Source: an uncultured Marinomonas sp. (GTDB lineage Bacteria; Pseudomonadota; Gammaproteobacteria; Pseudomonadales; Marinomonadaceae). Taken from it: a stretch of 64,000 bases of DNA. Of this stretch, positions 28,001-35,907 are shown one piece after another; position 1 is the stretch's first letter; every line of letters begins with the position of its first letter. The notes below the pieces were generated by a model. That model saw nothing but the letters and a program-made list of their open reading frames with translations. It was not told the origin of the DNA and searched no databases. The stretch covers positions 1-64,000 of the forward strand of contig CANLRQ010000014.1 of assembly GCA_947493575.1 (NCBI GenBank). The letters are read 5' to 3'. A program made the translations under genes and the position numbers.

Positions 28001-28974
28001 TTGTCGAAGTACACTTCATAATCAACATCACCTTGGTCGCCATCACGGAAACCAATAGTTGTTTCGTGAGACTTAGTTTGAACGTCTTCAATAATCAAGT
28101 CAGCACGAGAGCTGTTAGACCAGAAAGCAGTAGTGCCATTCATGAACTCAGCATCAATTTGCGCATCAGCAACTTCGTTACCGTTTCCGTTATCATCATT
28201 CGCATTAGCTTGAGCTTGGAAGAAAGCATTTTCAACACTTTCAGTTTTCAGCGTGATCGCATTTGTATTCGAGTTACCGATTTCAGCGATAAGCGTGTCA
28301 TTACCACCTTTACCATCGATAGAATCACCAGACTGAGCTTTGTTTTTGTTATCAAAGATTTCAGCCATGAAAATATCACTACCAGCAGAACCAGTTAGAG
28401 TATCTTCATTTACTGTCAACTCTTGAGTTACAGATTTTAGACCTGCATCGATAAGAATTTTCTTATTAGATAGAGATTCAGCTGTTGCGTCGATACCAGT
28501 CACTACTGCTTGTAGGTCTGCGAAAGAAGCACCAGTGATGTCTTTGCTTGTTGCATAATAAGTTGCAGCTTCAACTTTGTTTGCAAATGTTTGTTTAGCT
28601 GTGCCAAAAGTAGCATCAGCCGCGTCAACTGCAGACAAGGCACGGATTGCAACAAGCGCTGCTTCACCTTGAGATGCACCGCCATTAATTTGAGCAGCAA
28701 CGAAATCTTTACCAGCAGTTAATGTTGCTGCAGCAGTATCAGAACCTAAAAGGTTTTTTACAAACTTATCAGCAAACTCATCTGTAGTAAGGAAAGTTGG
28801 GTAGATGCTTTGGAACGGTGCAGAAGCAGTCCAGTTGCTAACCATAGAATCTACAGTTGCACCTGAATCCATACCAGCTACAAAGCCAGTTAGTAATTCA
28901 GAAGACGGCGCTGCGTCAAAAAGACCTACTAAAGATGTGATTAGGTCCGTACGTTGTTCTAGCGTAATAGCCAT
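25006..28974 (-). CDS. Major DUF4214/RTX-like secreted surface-layer protein (paralogue 1)
   Basis: A 1322-residue, Ala/Thr/Asp-rich protein with no Sec signal and no cysteine that I noticed, as usual for S-layer proteins. DUF4214-like N-terminus (LFDAAPSSELLTGFVAGMD ... FVKNLLGSDTA, about 15-80); calcium-type repeats GKGGNDTLIAE, GAGNDTVEF, GEGNDTVKK, GTGNDTVYTDN and GSGDDVLVLS; and C-terminal ELIGTIDLGEDAAFVVGNFA, a likely type I signal. Residues about 885-1115 are an Ala/Val/Thr-rich insertion with two related VAEVQT(I/L) segments, absent from the paralogue. Codon choice is restricted, suggesting high expression. GAGGAG precedes the ATG, an upstream region with Crp-type sites and a strong downstream terminator flank it. 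Surface-layer identity is inferred from composition, domains and the adjacent secretion genes. Confidence 0.85.
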   Translation of the reverse strand: MAITLEQRTDLITSLVGLFDAAPSSELLTGFVAGMDSGATVDSMVSNWTASAPFQSIYPTFLTTDEFADKFVKNLLGSDTAAATLTAGKDFVAAQINGGASQGEAALVAIRALSAVDAADATFGTAKQTFANKVEAATYYATSKDITGASFADLQAVVTGIDATAESLSNKKILIDAGLKSVTQELTVNEDTLTGSAGSDIFMAEIFDNKNKAQSGDSIDGKGGNDTLIAEIGNSNTNAITLKTESVENAFFQAQANANDDNGNGNEVADAQIDAEFMNGTTAFWSNSSRADLIIEDVQTKSHETTIGFRDGDQGDVDYEVYFDNITAPDGTTAGSKLFLEILDLEAAAATGNKLTNNPYVGVQLTIAGQTVEIKGDAPVTTTYADLVAGLNASLAAQGFTTITATVGEEFKKFNADNGQQYAGSQIVLTNTGAEALSGIGWIAAGTVPKDTNVHTAINDVAPSTTTALTQTNVIFDNVGQSSQGGDFIAGNMSQGTASGSKGIQQFNVTVEDTSWLKTVTTTNNDLEKVVIVNSASTAAAGDLRIGANGGTAGLVDVQTVDASAMSGKLTLQASLGLGSETLIAKYDDLDDTQTGAANDNVTFSYKTGAADDVLELDISEEAVAYEDLVLTVETGAGNDTVEFEVKNGTANLTTNWDEDQAALNNITISTGEGNDTVKKLGDGEVTITTGTGNDTVYTDNSGDKATWLFNGTSTQNDILGQGAGAKHFLYNAKLTVTFSAGSAVTNAGVTNAAAAKNDNGFESTVDIAVSNNVGDSSDIVQAIKLAIENDATLSKLITVEDGPNHSVLVKSLVDGLYQANDLNVSITQGTLPATTASTFAAVQDSWEAFKSNSNSANVAAPDLATELSAITGQGVGFNGTSVFAPATIAAFATGAAETTAGVVGVAEVQTITFTDGSITADGTITVGGIANINVLAADTAAQTAAKVQAAINSQILTAPASTTAVTATVAAGVVTVTFPVATGAVADITVAAGTATIGGGADTPVIAETVAAVTEVAEVQTLSISGLTVAVGEAVTFTVDGNTYLYTNNTAGALTGDALEADVAANLSVANYTVANAGAVNDLTITQTATNGKNIDLITAVKSTVNTGTNSNQNANDNTINVGSGDDVLVLSTHAESNEKVVFTGLNQGSVDIFNFAVTGTGADVLDFTAYLTTKAFATGSTSTVSQTRVATTLNTNNEAESNSVTVLDFTAGTGATSAQTFSALTAANLLTALNDTATASNYGSITEASLDAVNTAEVGDSRDYVVLVHNEANDGEYKAFYLTSSDAAQTGSTEDDFATAELIGTIDLGEDAAFVVGNFA

Positions 28975-29126
28975 TTATAAAACTCCTCGATCAAGGTTGG
29001 TTATCAATTTTTGTCATCATCCTCATGATAAAGACAAAGAATTAATGGTTTTACTCAGTTACTGTATTGCAACTGCCGTATTAATACTTCATGTCAAAAA
29101 GAATATCACCACTCGGTGGTAATCTA

Positions 29127-29142
29127 TGTGATTCTAATCACT
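29127..29142. promoter_or_regulatory. Crp-type palindrome (one mismatch)
   Basis: TGTGATTCTAATCACT matches the Crp consensus TGTGA-N6-TCACA except the last base. It is about 155 bp upstream of the surface-protein start codon. Confidence 0.55.
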
Positions 29143-29273
29143 TGTTATGCTTTATGAAGAAATTCACTCTACATTCTAGTAAATTAGTATCCCGTTTTCT
29201 TATGACGCTTTGGTGACATAACTAAATATCACCCTAGGCTTCGCAAAGGATAGTTTAGTAAAGCATTTTGTTA

Positions 29274-29289
29274 TGTGATGAGCATCACA
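29274..29289. promoter_or_regulatory. Crp-type palindrome (exact)
   Basis: TGTGATGAGCATCACA is an exact TGTGA-N6-TCACA site about 300 bp upstream of the major surface-protein gene. It is one of four related sites between 29.1 and 39.3 kb, near a Crp-family gene. Confidence 0.7.
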
Positions 29290-29578
29290 CAAAACGACTT
29301 AACTCAACTTTCCATTGCTTTTGCTCATTTACCTAGTTGCATTGCTGTAATACGTAGTAACACAAACAGAATACAAGCGGGTGTAAGATTGTCATAAAAT
29401 CCTTAAGCAATGCAATAATTAGCTTAAGATACGGTAAAAAAAGCATAAATAAATGAATCTATTCGCTCTTTTTACTTACAGAACAACCAGAAATTTATAA
29501 TCAGTCGCTTCATTAACGACAAAATCGACTGAATCTTTAATAGAAATATTGCATTCGACATACTCTCTCAACCCTGAG

Positions 29579-30688
29579 TTAAATATATCGACGAATCCAA
29601 CGTAATGGCGCTGTCAAACGCCAACTAAGGGTATTTCTCAGGAGCGCTAATTGATGCTCAGTCTCAGCTAATTCATTCTGCGTCTTTTGCAGCAATTCGT
29701 TGTCAGCAAAATGTTGCTCTTCTTGCTCTGCATTAAGCTGTATTAGGGCATCTTTTTCCGCCACTAATGAAATATTCTTCTCCCTAAGAGGAGTAATCTC
29801 TTGATTTTGTTGATTAAGCTGAGACTTTAACTCATTTAAGTGTTTTTCCGCCTGCAATAAAGCATGGTTATTAATATCAACTTGATGTTTCTCTACAAAG
29901 TCAGCCAGCTCTGAGCGACATACTAGGTGATAGGCTTCTGCTGCTTTCACTTGTAATCCAAGGGTGTAACTGCGATAACGATTAAGCCCTTGAATTTGCT
30001 CAGCATAGGATTGCTGAATATTTTGAGATTCAAAACAGCGCATGGCTCTGGCTTTTTTGGTAACACTGTCACTGATGTCGATAAAGCAATTGGGGATAAG
30101 TGGCACACCCACCTCATACATTGCGACGGCATCAACACACTCTAATTGAGCCATCAATGACAAGCCTACCTGAGACGCTGCACGGTGATCACGATGCATT
30201 TCCCAAATAGATGGAATGATCAACAGATCAGGTTGATAGTCACCCAGTTCTGTAAGAATAACATTTAGCAGCGCCTCATCTTGCATCAACCCACCGTCTT
30301 CACGAGCTAAGAAAGTAGGCTTAGGATAGCCTAAAGAGTGAGACGCTTGAACAGATTCTCGTTTTCGTACATTTGCCGCTGCTGATTCAGGCAATCCACC
30401 TAAACCATCCGTCAAGACGAAAATTCTTACATTAACTTGAGCCGCAACCAACTGAGATACGGCTGCGCCACAACCAAACACTTCATCATCGGGATGAGGT
30501 GCCAATACAAGGACACGAGAAACATCAAGCGCCCCCTTTACACGTTCTTCTTTTGTAGAGTTTTCTATTAGGCTAATTTGCGCATCGCCGTCGTTAACCG
30601 ATTTACTTATTGCGTCTTTATGGGCAATAATTGCAGTAGTTAACAAGGTATAACTATTATAAGGTGTAAAAAACTTTTCTAAATTCAT
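29579..30688 (-). CDS. PIG-L/LmbE family deacetylase with C-terminal coiled coil
   Basis: Probably a zinc-dependent N-deacetylase acting on an N-acetylated sugar during polysaccharide synthesis. Residues about 55-250 form the LmbE domain with LAPHPDDEVFGCG (metal ligands) near 61 and HRDHRAAS near 163. Residues about 270-345 are a charged coiled coil, and the protein ends with NTLSWRLTAPLRWIRR, a tail motif that recurs at the end of many O-antigen glycosyltransferases and probably contacts the membrane. The start codon overlaps the stop of the upstream Wzt gene by four bases (ATGA), so it is the last gene of the wzm-wzt operon. Confidence 0.85.
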   Translation of the reverse strand: MNLEKFFTPYNSYTLLTTAIIAHKDAISKSVNDGDAQISLIENSTKEERVKGALDVSRVLVLAPHPDDEVFGCGAAVSQLVAAQVNVRIFVLTDGLGGLPESAAANVRKRESVQASHSLGYPKPTFLAREDGGLMQDEALLNVILTELGDYQPDLLIIPSIWEMHRDHRAASQVGLSLMAQLECVDAVAMYEVGVPLIPNCFIDISDSVTKKARAMRCFESQNIQQSYAEQIQGLNRYRSYTLGLQVKAAEAYHLVCRSELADFVEKHQVDINNHALLQAEKHLNELKSQLNQQNQEITPLREKNISLVAEKDALIQLNAEQEEQHFADNELLQKTQNELAETEHQLALLRNTLSWRLTAPLRWIRRYI

Positions 30689-33360
30689 CTAAAATCACTG
30701 TCCCCGCCCATCAGCCACCACTTCCCTTGCACTTGCATTGCATGATCCATACGGTCAATGCCACAGCCGGGGATGGTAACGGGAGTTGGTTGTATAATAG
30801 GGTTGGTTTCGGATAACCATTCAAGCACGCTGGGGGTCATCCATGAAAACACATCAAACTCTGAAGTTAGACTTTCTGCTAAACGCCCAGCCAATAATTG
30901 CGCAGCATAAACCATGTAGCCGGCATTAGCCTGTTCACAGAGAAAATCTAATAACTCTACACCTTGATTGAGGTGATGCTTTATAACAATCAACCCCAAA
31001 GTAATACATTCGCTTTCATTAGAAGGCTTTTTCTCTGAGCTTATTTTTTGCTTTACCCAGTAAACCTTATAATTCCCGTTTGGTTTGTCATGGTAACGAT
31101 ATTGTAACCATTTACTGTCACGATGCCCTACAGCAACATGACTTAAGGATTCAGACATAGCTTGCCAGAGCTGATCAATTTTATGGTGGGTGTTAGCATT
31201 TTCTCTTGGGTCATTCCCCCACACAACTGGCTCAAGCTCAAGCTTTGTTGCCTCACCCAACCAGCCACAGTCGTCAACTAAACCACTATCAGTCGGTTGA
31301 TATCGCATGGGCCAATGAGGTTCAAGAATGGAATCCACTGAACAATAAAGCCCTTGTTTTTCCCCAACTAAAAAAGCACGTTTATTTGGAAAGCCAAAAC
31401 CATGGGAGTAACGTTTGCCTTCACCTATGTAATTTTGCAAATAGGATTGTACAGATAAGTAAAATGGACCCCGTTTAGTCAAAATACCTCTACTTTCTGG
31501 CTCTACCATGATGTCACCCATTTGAACAAACTCACGGCTTTCACCAAATAACAATCCTTGCCTTGGCATCCCCCCATTGAAAGCCACGACACGATCTTGC
31601 TCTAAAACAGCAACTCCCGGCGATTCCGTATAACGGTATTTCCAAGACCACTGCTCCAAAGTCAGCTCATGACCAAAGCAACGCTGAAACAACGCAAAGA
31701 ACTCCCCTTGAGGAATATTAGCCGCATCGTCCACACGCCAACGAGAAACAGGGGAACTCATTGATATCTCAATGTTGGAGGAGGACTCGGCTACATCACC
31801 TTTTACTAAAACAGGATTCACACCCTTACTATTAGCGTCCCATTGATGGGGGATATATACGACGCCTCTTTCTTGATTAGGCTGAGTAACATATAAGGTG
31901 ACAGCAGGGTCTGCTTCATCATGTAAAAATAAGCCTCGCTCACAAAATAACAAAACACCTATATAGTAGGTACCTTTAAATAAAGGCATATTTTCATAAT
32001 GTATGCGGATGATGCCTTTCCCGCTTTCGTCCATTTTCGGGGTTACACCATCAACCCAGCAACCACAGCTAGTAATTAGCTGACCACCAGCACTGTGGAT
32101 CGCTAATGCCACTTGGGGAGTCTCATCCACTAAGTAAGATTGAAACTCAACTTCAATTGTCACCTTTGATTTACGACTAATAAGGTTAAGCGCTTTACCT
32201 GTTTCTGACTTTATCTTACCGCTTTCTTCTTTTAGTTCGCTAAAACCGGTGACTTTTGTAATTCTCGCTCCAGAGCCCGATTTATTATGCTTTGGTTCTT
32301 CGCTTTGCTTTAGTGCCTCTTTATTCGGCGAATTCTCACTCTCATTGAGAGATACTTTATCAAGGGGAACTGTATCAAGAGACACTTTATCTAAAGGAGC
32401 ATTGTCTAAAGGTGAACTGTCTAAAGGTGAATTGTCTAAAGACACGCCATCTAAAAAACCTTTTGTTGCAGGTGGTTTTTCTATTTCTTCTTGATTTGAT
32501 AAGGCTTCCGCTTTGTTAGATCTCTCTATTGCTTTAGATTGCTCTTCTGAGTCCCCCAAACGATCTAAGAAGCCTTGATATTCAGGCACAACAACACTCG
32601 GTAAGCCTCTTGCCTGAACTTGGCCTTTTTCAATCCAAATTGCCTGTGAGCAAAGCACCTCAATCTGATAAAGAGAATGGGAACAAAACAAAATCGTCTT
32701 ACCCGCTTCTTTCATTGCCATAATTCGCTCGAAAGAACGCCTAGCAAAATCACCATCACCCACAGATAAAGCTTCATCAATCACCAAAATATCTGGATCT
32801 ACACTGGTAGCAACAGAAAAAGCTAAGCGAACGAACATTCCACTTGAGTAGGTGCTCACAGGTTGTTCGATAAAAGGCCTTATTCCTGAGAAATCAATAA
32901 TGTCTTCTATCTTTTGATCAATTTCTTGGCGGCTAATCCCCATCACAGTCGCTGAAAGATAAATATTTTCTCTTCCTGTAAACTGAGGGTTAAATCCTGC
33001 TCCTAATTCTAATAGAGCAGCAATACGCCCATTGACCTGAAGTTCACCATGTGAAGCCGTAAGTGTGCCGCAAATGAGTTGAAGTAAGGTTGATTTACCC
33101 GCACCATTTCGCCCAATCAAACCAAGTACTTCGCCTTTTGGCAGATCAAAACTCACTTCTTTTAGAGCAGTAAACTCTTTAAAGTACTGCTTCTTTTTAC
33201 CAAACAATATTTGTTTTAATCTATCAGATGGAGTGCTGTATAAATGATAGGTTTTACCTAGATTAACAGCCTTTAAAGCCAACTGATTTACATCATGTTG
33301 ACTGGGTTCTTTTTGAGGCAATTCACTGTTGACGGGGAAGCCATGATTAGTCACTGTCAT
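30685..33360 (-). CDS. wzt: Wzt-type ABC ATPase fused to carbohydrate-binding and GNAT-like domains
   Basis: ATPase of an O-antigen exporter. Residues about 20-265 are the nucleotide-binding domain (Walker A GRNGAGKST near 85, signature VSTYSSGMFVRLAF near 185, Walker B DILVIDEALSVGD). A low-complexity linker (about 285-345) contains seven pentapeptide repeats of the form (S/P)LDxx. Residues about 365-500 resemble the Wzt C-terminal domain that recognises the polysaccharide end. Residues about 535-891 add a GNAT/Eis-like acyltransferase region (FFALFQRCFGHELTLEQWSW, VVAFNGGMPRQ, FPNKRAF). At 891 residues it is about twice a normal Wzt. It is coupled to wzm upstream (42-bp gap) and PIG-L downstream (overlap). 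The ATPase call is certain; the GNAT call is by pattern. Confidence 0.85.
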   Translation of the reverse strand: MTVTNHGFPVNSELPQKEPSQHDVNQLALKAVNLGKTYHLYSTPSDRLKQILFGKKKQYFKEFTALKEVSFDLPKGEVLGLIGRNGAGKSTLLQLICGTLTASHGELQVNGRIAALLELGAGFNPQFTGRENIYLSATVMGISRQEIDQKIEDIIDFSGIRPFIEQPVSTYSSGMFVRLAFSVATSVDPDILVIDEALSVGDGDFARRSFERIMAMKEAGKTILFCSHSLYQIEVLCSQAIWIEKGQVQARGLPSVVVPEYQGFLDRLGDSEEQSKAIERSNKAEALSNQEEIEKPPATKGFLDGVSLDNSPLDSSPLDNAPLDKVSLDTVPLDKVSLNESENSPNKEALKQSEEPKHNKSGSGARITKVTGFSELKEESGKIKSETGKALNLISRKSKVTIEVEFQSYLVDETPQVALAIHSAGGQLITSCGCWVDGVTPKMDESGKGIIRIHYENMPLFKGTYYIGVLLFCERGLFLHDEADPAVTLYVTQPNQERGVVYIPHQWDANSKGVNPVLVKGDVAESSSNIEISMSSPVSRWRVDDAANIPQGEFFALFQRCFGHELTLEQWSWKYRYTESPGVAVLEQDRVVAFNGGMPRQGLLFGESREFVQMGDIMVEPESRGILTKRGPFYLSVQSYLQNYIGEGKRYSHGFGFPNKRAFLVGEKQGLYCSVDSILEPHWPMRYQPTDSGLVDDCGWLGEATKLELEPVVWGNDPRENANTHHKIDQLWQAMSESLSHVAVGHRDSKWLQYRYHDKPNGNYKVYWVKQKISSEKKPSNESECITLGLIVIKHHLNQGVELLDFLCEQANAGYMVYAAQLLAGRLAESLTSEFDVFSWMTPSVLEWLSETNPIIQPTPVTIPGCGIDRMDHAMQVQGKWWLMGGDSDFR
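32351..32455. repeat. Seven 15-bp tandem repeats inside wzt
   Basis: Seven degenerate 15-bp units (32351-32365 through 32441-32455) encode the pentapeptide linker (S/P)LDxx between the ATPase and the carbohydrate-binding domain. The unit keeps the reading frame, so slippage would change linker length only. Confidence 0.85.
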
Positions 33361-33402
33361 AATCGTGTGTCTTCTTGCGTAGTAATCGTTATATTAAGCA
33401 TG

Positions 33403-34218
33403 TCAAAGTACATCTGCAAAACCTTTTCGAGTTTTATGGAAACAGGCTGCACCAGTTAGAGCAATGAAACAACTAAACATAAAATACATAAGTAAGGCCA
33501 TGAAATCAGGCCACTGCTCTTGTAAAATAACATTTCTCACAGACTCAATAATTAAAGCTAAAGGATTAAACACCATCAAGCCTTGAACAAATTCCGGTAA
33601 TGCAGTGATAGGGTAAAAGATCGGCGACAAAAACATCAGCGGGGTAAGAATTAATCCAACCACATGACCCAAATCTCGCAAGTAGACACCCAATGAAGAA
33701 AGCAGCCACCCTAAACCAAGCAATATGGGAATGAAACAAATGGCAATTACCGGCAAAGCAAGAACGTGCTCTGTGACATAACCTTTTGCGATAAAAGACG
33801 CGATAACAAGAACCAACAAACTAATTAATGCAAAAAAAGCAGATGCACCAATACTAACCCAAGGCAAAATAGATAAAGGAAAGATCACCTTCTTAACCAT
33901 ATTTGGTTGCTCAGAAACCAGAGTAGGCGCCCGGCCAACAACTTCAGCAAATAAGGTAAACACCAATAAACCTGAAAAGAGTTGCAGCGCAAATTCTGCA
34001 TTTGTAGCGGCCTCATTTCCAGGCCATTTCGCTTTTAGAACCGTCCGGAATACAAAAGTATACACAACTAACATAGCAATAGGCGTCAATAAAGCCCAAC
34101 CTAAGCCTAACCAAGAGCCTTGAAACTTTTGCTGAATTTCACGTTTAACCAACTGAAAGAGCAACTCCTTGTGCTGAATAGGAAACAGATATTCTTTCGT
34201 CCATCTCACTCTTAGCAT
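33403..34218 (-). CDS. wzm: Wzm-type ABC-2 permease for polysaccharide export
   Basis: Membrane part of the O-antigen exporter, moving undecaprenyl-linked glycan to the periplasm. Six hydrophobic segments are visible between residues 50 and 265. The amphipathic N-terminus is followed by VKREIQQKFQGSWLGLGWAL, the family hallmark, and by SPIFYPITALPEF and NPLALIIESVRNVIL near the C-terminus. The frame extends to a TTG at 34236, but GAGGA a few bases before the ATG at 34218 supports the shorter form (271 residues). It is the first gene of wzm-wzt-PIG-L and diverges from the glycosyltransferase operon across a region with a Crp-type site. Confidence 0.93.
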   Translation of the reverse strand: MLRVRWTKEYLFPIQHKELLFQLVKREIQQKFQGSWLGLGWALLTPIAMLVVYTFVFRTVLKAKWPGNEAATNAEFALQLFSGLLVFTLFAEVVGRAPTLVSEQPNMVKKVIFPLSILPWVSIGASAFFALISLLVLVIASFIAKGYVTEHVLALPVIAICFIPILLGLGWLLSSLGVYLRDLGHVVGLILTPLMFLSPIFYPITALPEFVQGLMVFNPLALIIESVRNVILQEQWPDFMALLMYFMFSCFIALTGAACFHKTRKGFADVL

Positions 34219-34585
34219 ACTTTCCTCAAACGTCAAAAACTTATAAAAATAAAGTCGGCTACCTTAACACCATGACATAACTCAAGCAATACAAGTGATG
34301 GCAACATAAAATCAATAGTAAGTTTATATACATTTATGTGACTGCATTCACACCTCATAAAGATCAGAACATTTATAATCCAATAAACAAGTTGATTAAA
34401 TCGTTCATTCAATATGCTCCATCGTGCTATAGTCGATTAATTAAAATACCTTCTACTTATGACTTTTATCACGCTTACTTCACATGAGAATTACTCTTTT
34501 GAACATCCTACACATATATTATGCGGGTTAGCTTAGGTTATTTTACATGCTTCTATATTTCATTTTTTTCACTAAGGAAAGTTAA
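34219..34585. promoter_or_regulatory. Divergent promoter region, wzm and glycosyltransferase operons
   Basis: This AT-rich non-coding 367-bp region separates two divergent polysaccharide operons. Besides one exact Crp-type palindrome it shows no repeat or reading frame with support. Confidence 0.6.
34337..34352. promoter_or_regulatory. Crp-type palindrome (exact)
   Basis: TGTGACTGCATTCACA is an exact TGTGA-N6-TCACA site about 120 bp from the wzm start and 234 bp from the glycosyltransferase start. It could control either or both operons. Confidence 0.7.
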
Positions 34586-35899
34586 ATGACATCTACTATA
34601 TCGACACCATTGGTCAGTGTTATTGTGAGGACCAAGGATCGATTGAACAACCTTAAACAATGCTTACAGTCCATCGTTGAGCAAACTTATAGACCCATTG
34701 AAATTGTAGTAATTAATGACGGAGGCTGCGATGTATCCCCTATAACAAATACTATACCGGCAGACATTACACCTCTCATTCTACAACTAAAAAAGAATGT
34801 CGGCAGAACACAGGCAGCTAATCAAGGGCTTGAAGCTGCCTCAGGAGACTATCTTTGTTTTCTTGATGATGATGACCTATGGTACCCCAACCACTTACAG
34901 ATATTGGTACCTTATTTAACCGAACACTTTTTAAACACACAGAATTTAAACCATCATCCAAGAACAAAACCCCTTGGTTTGGTTTACGGCTCGACACAAG
35001 CATTAGAAGTAGACTCAAACGGCGAAACACACGACATATCTACCTTTGAAACACCCTTCAATGCTTTAGATTTAATGTCTGAAAATTTCATCCCCATTAT
35101 GAGCGCCTTATTTCTACGACAATGGATAGACGAAGGGGTTCGTTTCGATACTCAGTTTGATTTATACGAGGACTGGGACTTTTGGCTGCAAATCAATCAA
35201 AAGTGCGATTTTAAACACATTCCACAAATAACATCGCTTTATCATTTACATGAAAACGCTTCCGGGGTTCACAACCAAACCCAAGCACAACAAGCCGCAT
35301 TACAAATACATAAAAAATGGCTGCCATCACTAACAACACAAAATATTGCTCAACTCATCCAACAAACACATAAAAATCATGAAGACAAAGTTTCTTTATT
35401 ACAAAGTAATAACCAAAAGCAGTTAAATACTATTGGGGAGCAACATTCTCACGCCCTTAAGGTTATTCAAGATAAGGACCAAAATATAAAAGCTTTAGAA
35501 ATAGCTTACGATGAAGCAATTAGAACAATTGAACAAAAAGACGAAGATATAGCACATTTAACACGTCTATATGAAAATGCAATTGATACAATAGAACAAA
35601 AAGACGAAGATATAGCACACTTAACACGTCTTTATGAAAATGCAATTGATACAATAACAACGAAAGACGATAATATTGAACACCTAAATTCATCATATAG
35701 ACAGACAATCAATACAAAAGACCTTGCTATTGATCGCCTTAAAGAGGCAAATATTACAGTACAAAAAGAAAATCAGAAGAAGAGTGAGCTTATAGATAAC
35801 TTACAAGATCAATTAGACAAATCAAAAAAAGAACTTTCTAGATTTGAAGCATCACTTGTATGGCGATTGCATAAAAAAATAACACGCTTAAAAAATTGA
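34586..35899 (+). CDS. Family 2 glycosyltransferase with repeated coiled-coil tail
   Basis: Transfers a sugar from a nucleotide donor during glycan assembly at the inner face of the membrane. The GT-A domain occupies about 10-250 with VSVIVRTKDRLNNL, the donor-binding VVINDGG, and the metal-binding LDDDDLW near residue 93; YEDWDFWLQI fits the catalytic-base region. Residues about 270-425 are a coiled coil containing two near-identical 21-residue repeats (QKDEDIAHLTRLYENAIDTI-type) and a decayed third. The tail ends with EASLVWRLHKKITRLK, comparable to the SWR tail of the PIG-L protein. Its stop overlaps the open frame of the next gene, indicating an operon. Sugar specificity is unknown. Confidence 0.88.
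   Translation: MTSTISTPLVSVIVRTKDRLNNLKQCLQSIVEQTYRPIEIVVINDGGCDVSPITNTIPADITPLILQLKKNVGRTQAANQGLEAASGDYLCFLDDDDLWYPNHLQILVPYLTEHFLNTQNLNHHPRTKPLGLVYGSTQALEVDSNGETHDISTFETPFNALDLMSENFIPIMSALFLRQWIDEGVRFDTQFDLYEDWDFWLQINQKCDFKHIPQITSLYHLHENASGVHNQTQAQQAALQIHKKWLPSLTTQNIAQLIQQTHKNHEDKVSLLQSNNQKQLNTIGEQHSHALKVIQDKDQNIKALEIAYDEAIRTIEQKDEDIAHLTRLYENAIDTIEQKDEDIAHLTRLYENAIDTITTKDDNIEHLNSSYRQTINTKDLAIDRLKEANITVQKENQKKSELIDNLQDQLDKSKKELSRFEASLVWRLHKKITRLKN
35531..35719. repeat. 63-bp tandem repeats in the glycosyltransferase tail
   Basis: Two 63-bp units (35531-35593, 35594-35656) are nearly identical and a third, degenerate unit runs to about 35719. They encode three 21-residue coiled-coil segments, three heptads each. 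Confidence 0.9.
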
Positions 35900-35907
35900 G
35901 TAACTAC

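Larger units (their letters stand above)
28975..29578. promoter_or_regulatory. Long upstream region of the major surface-protein gene
   Basis: This 604-bp non-coding region holds the promoter and probable leader of the minus-strand surface-protein gene and the 3-prime end of the polysaccharide operon. It contains two Crp-type palindromes (separate entries) and a small ACCAC/GTGGT hairpin near 29107-29119. No supported ORF was seen. A long untranslated leader is common for S-layer mRNAs, but the transcription start cannot be fixed from sequence. Confidence 0.55.
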
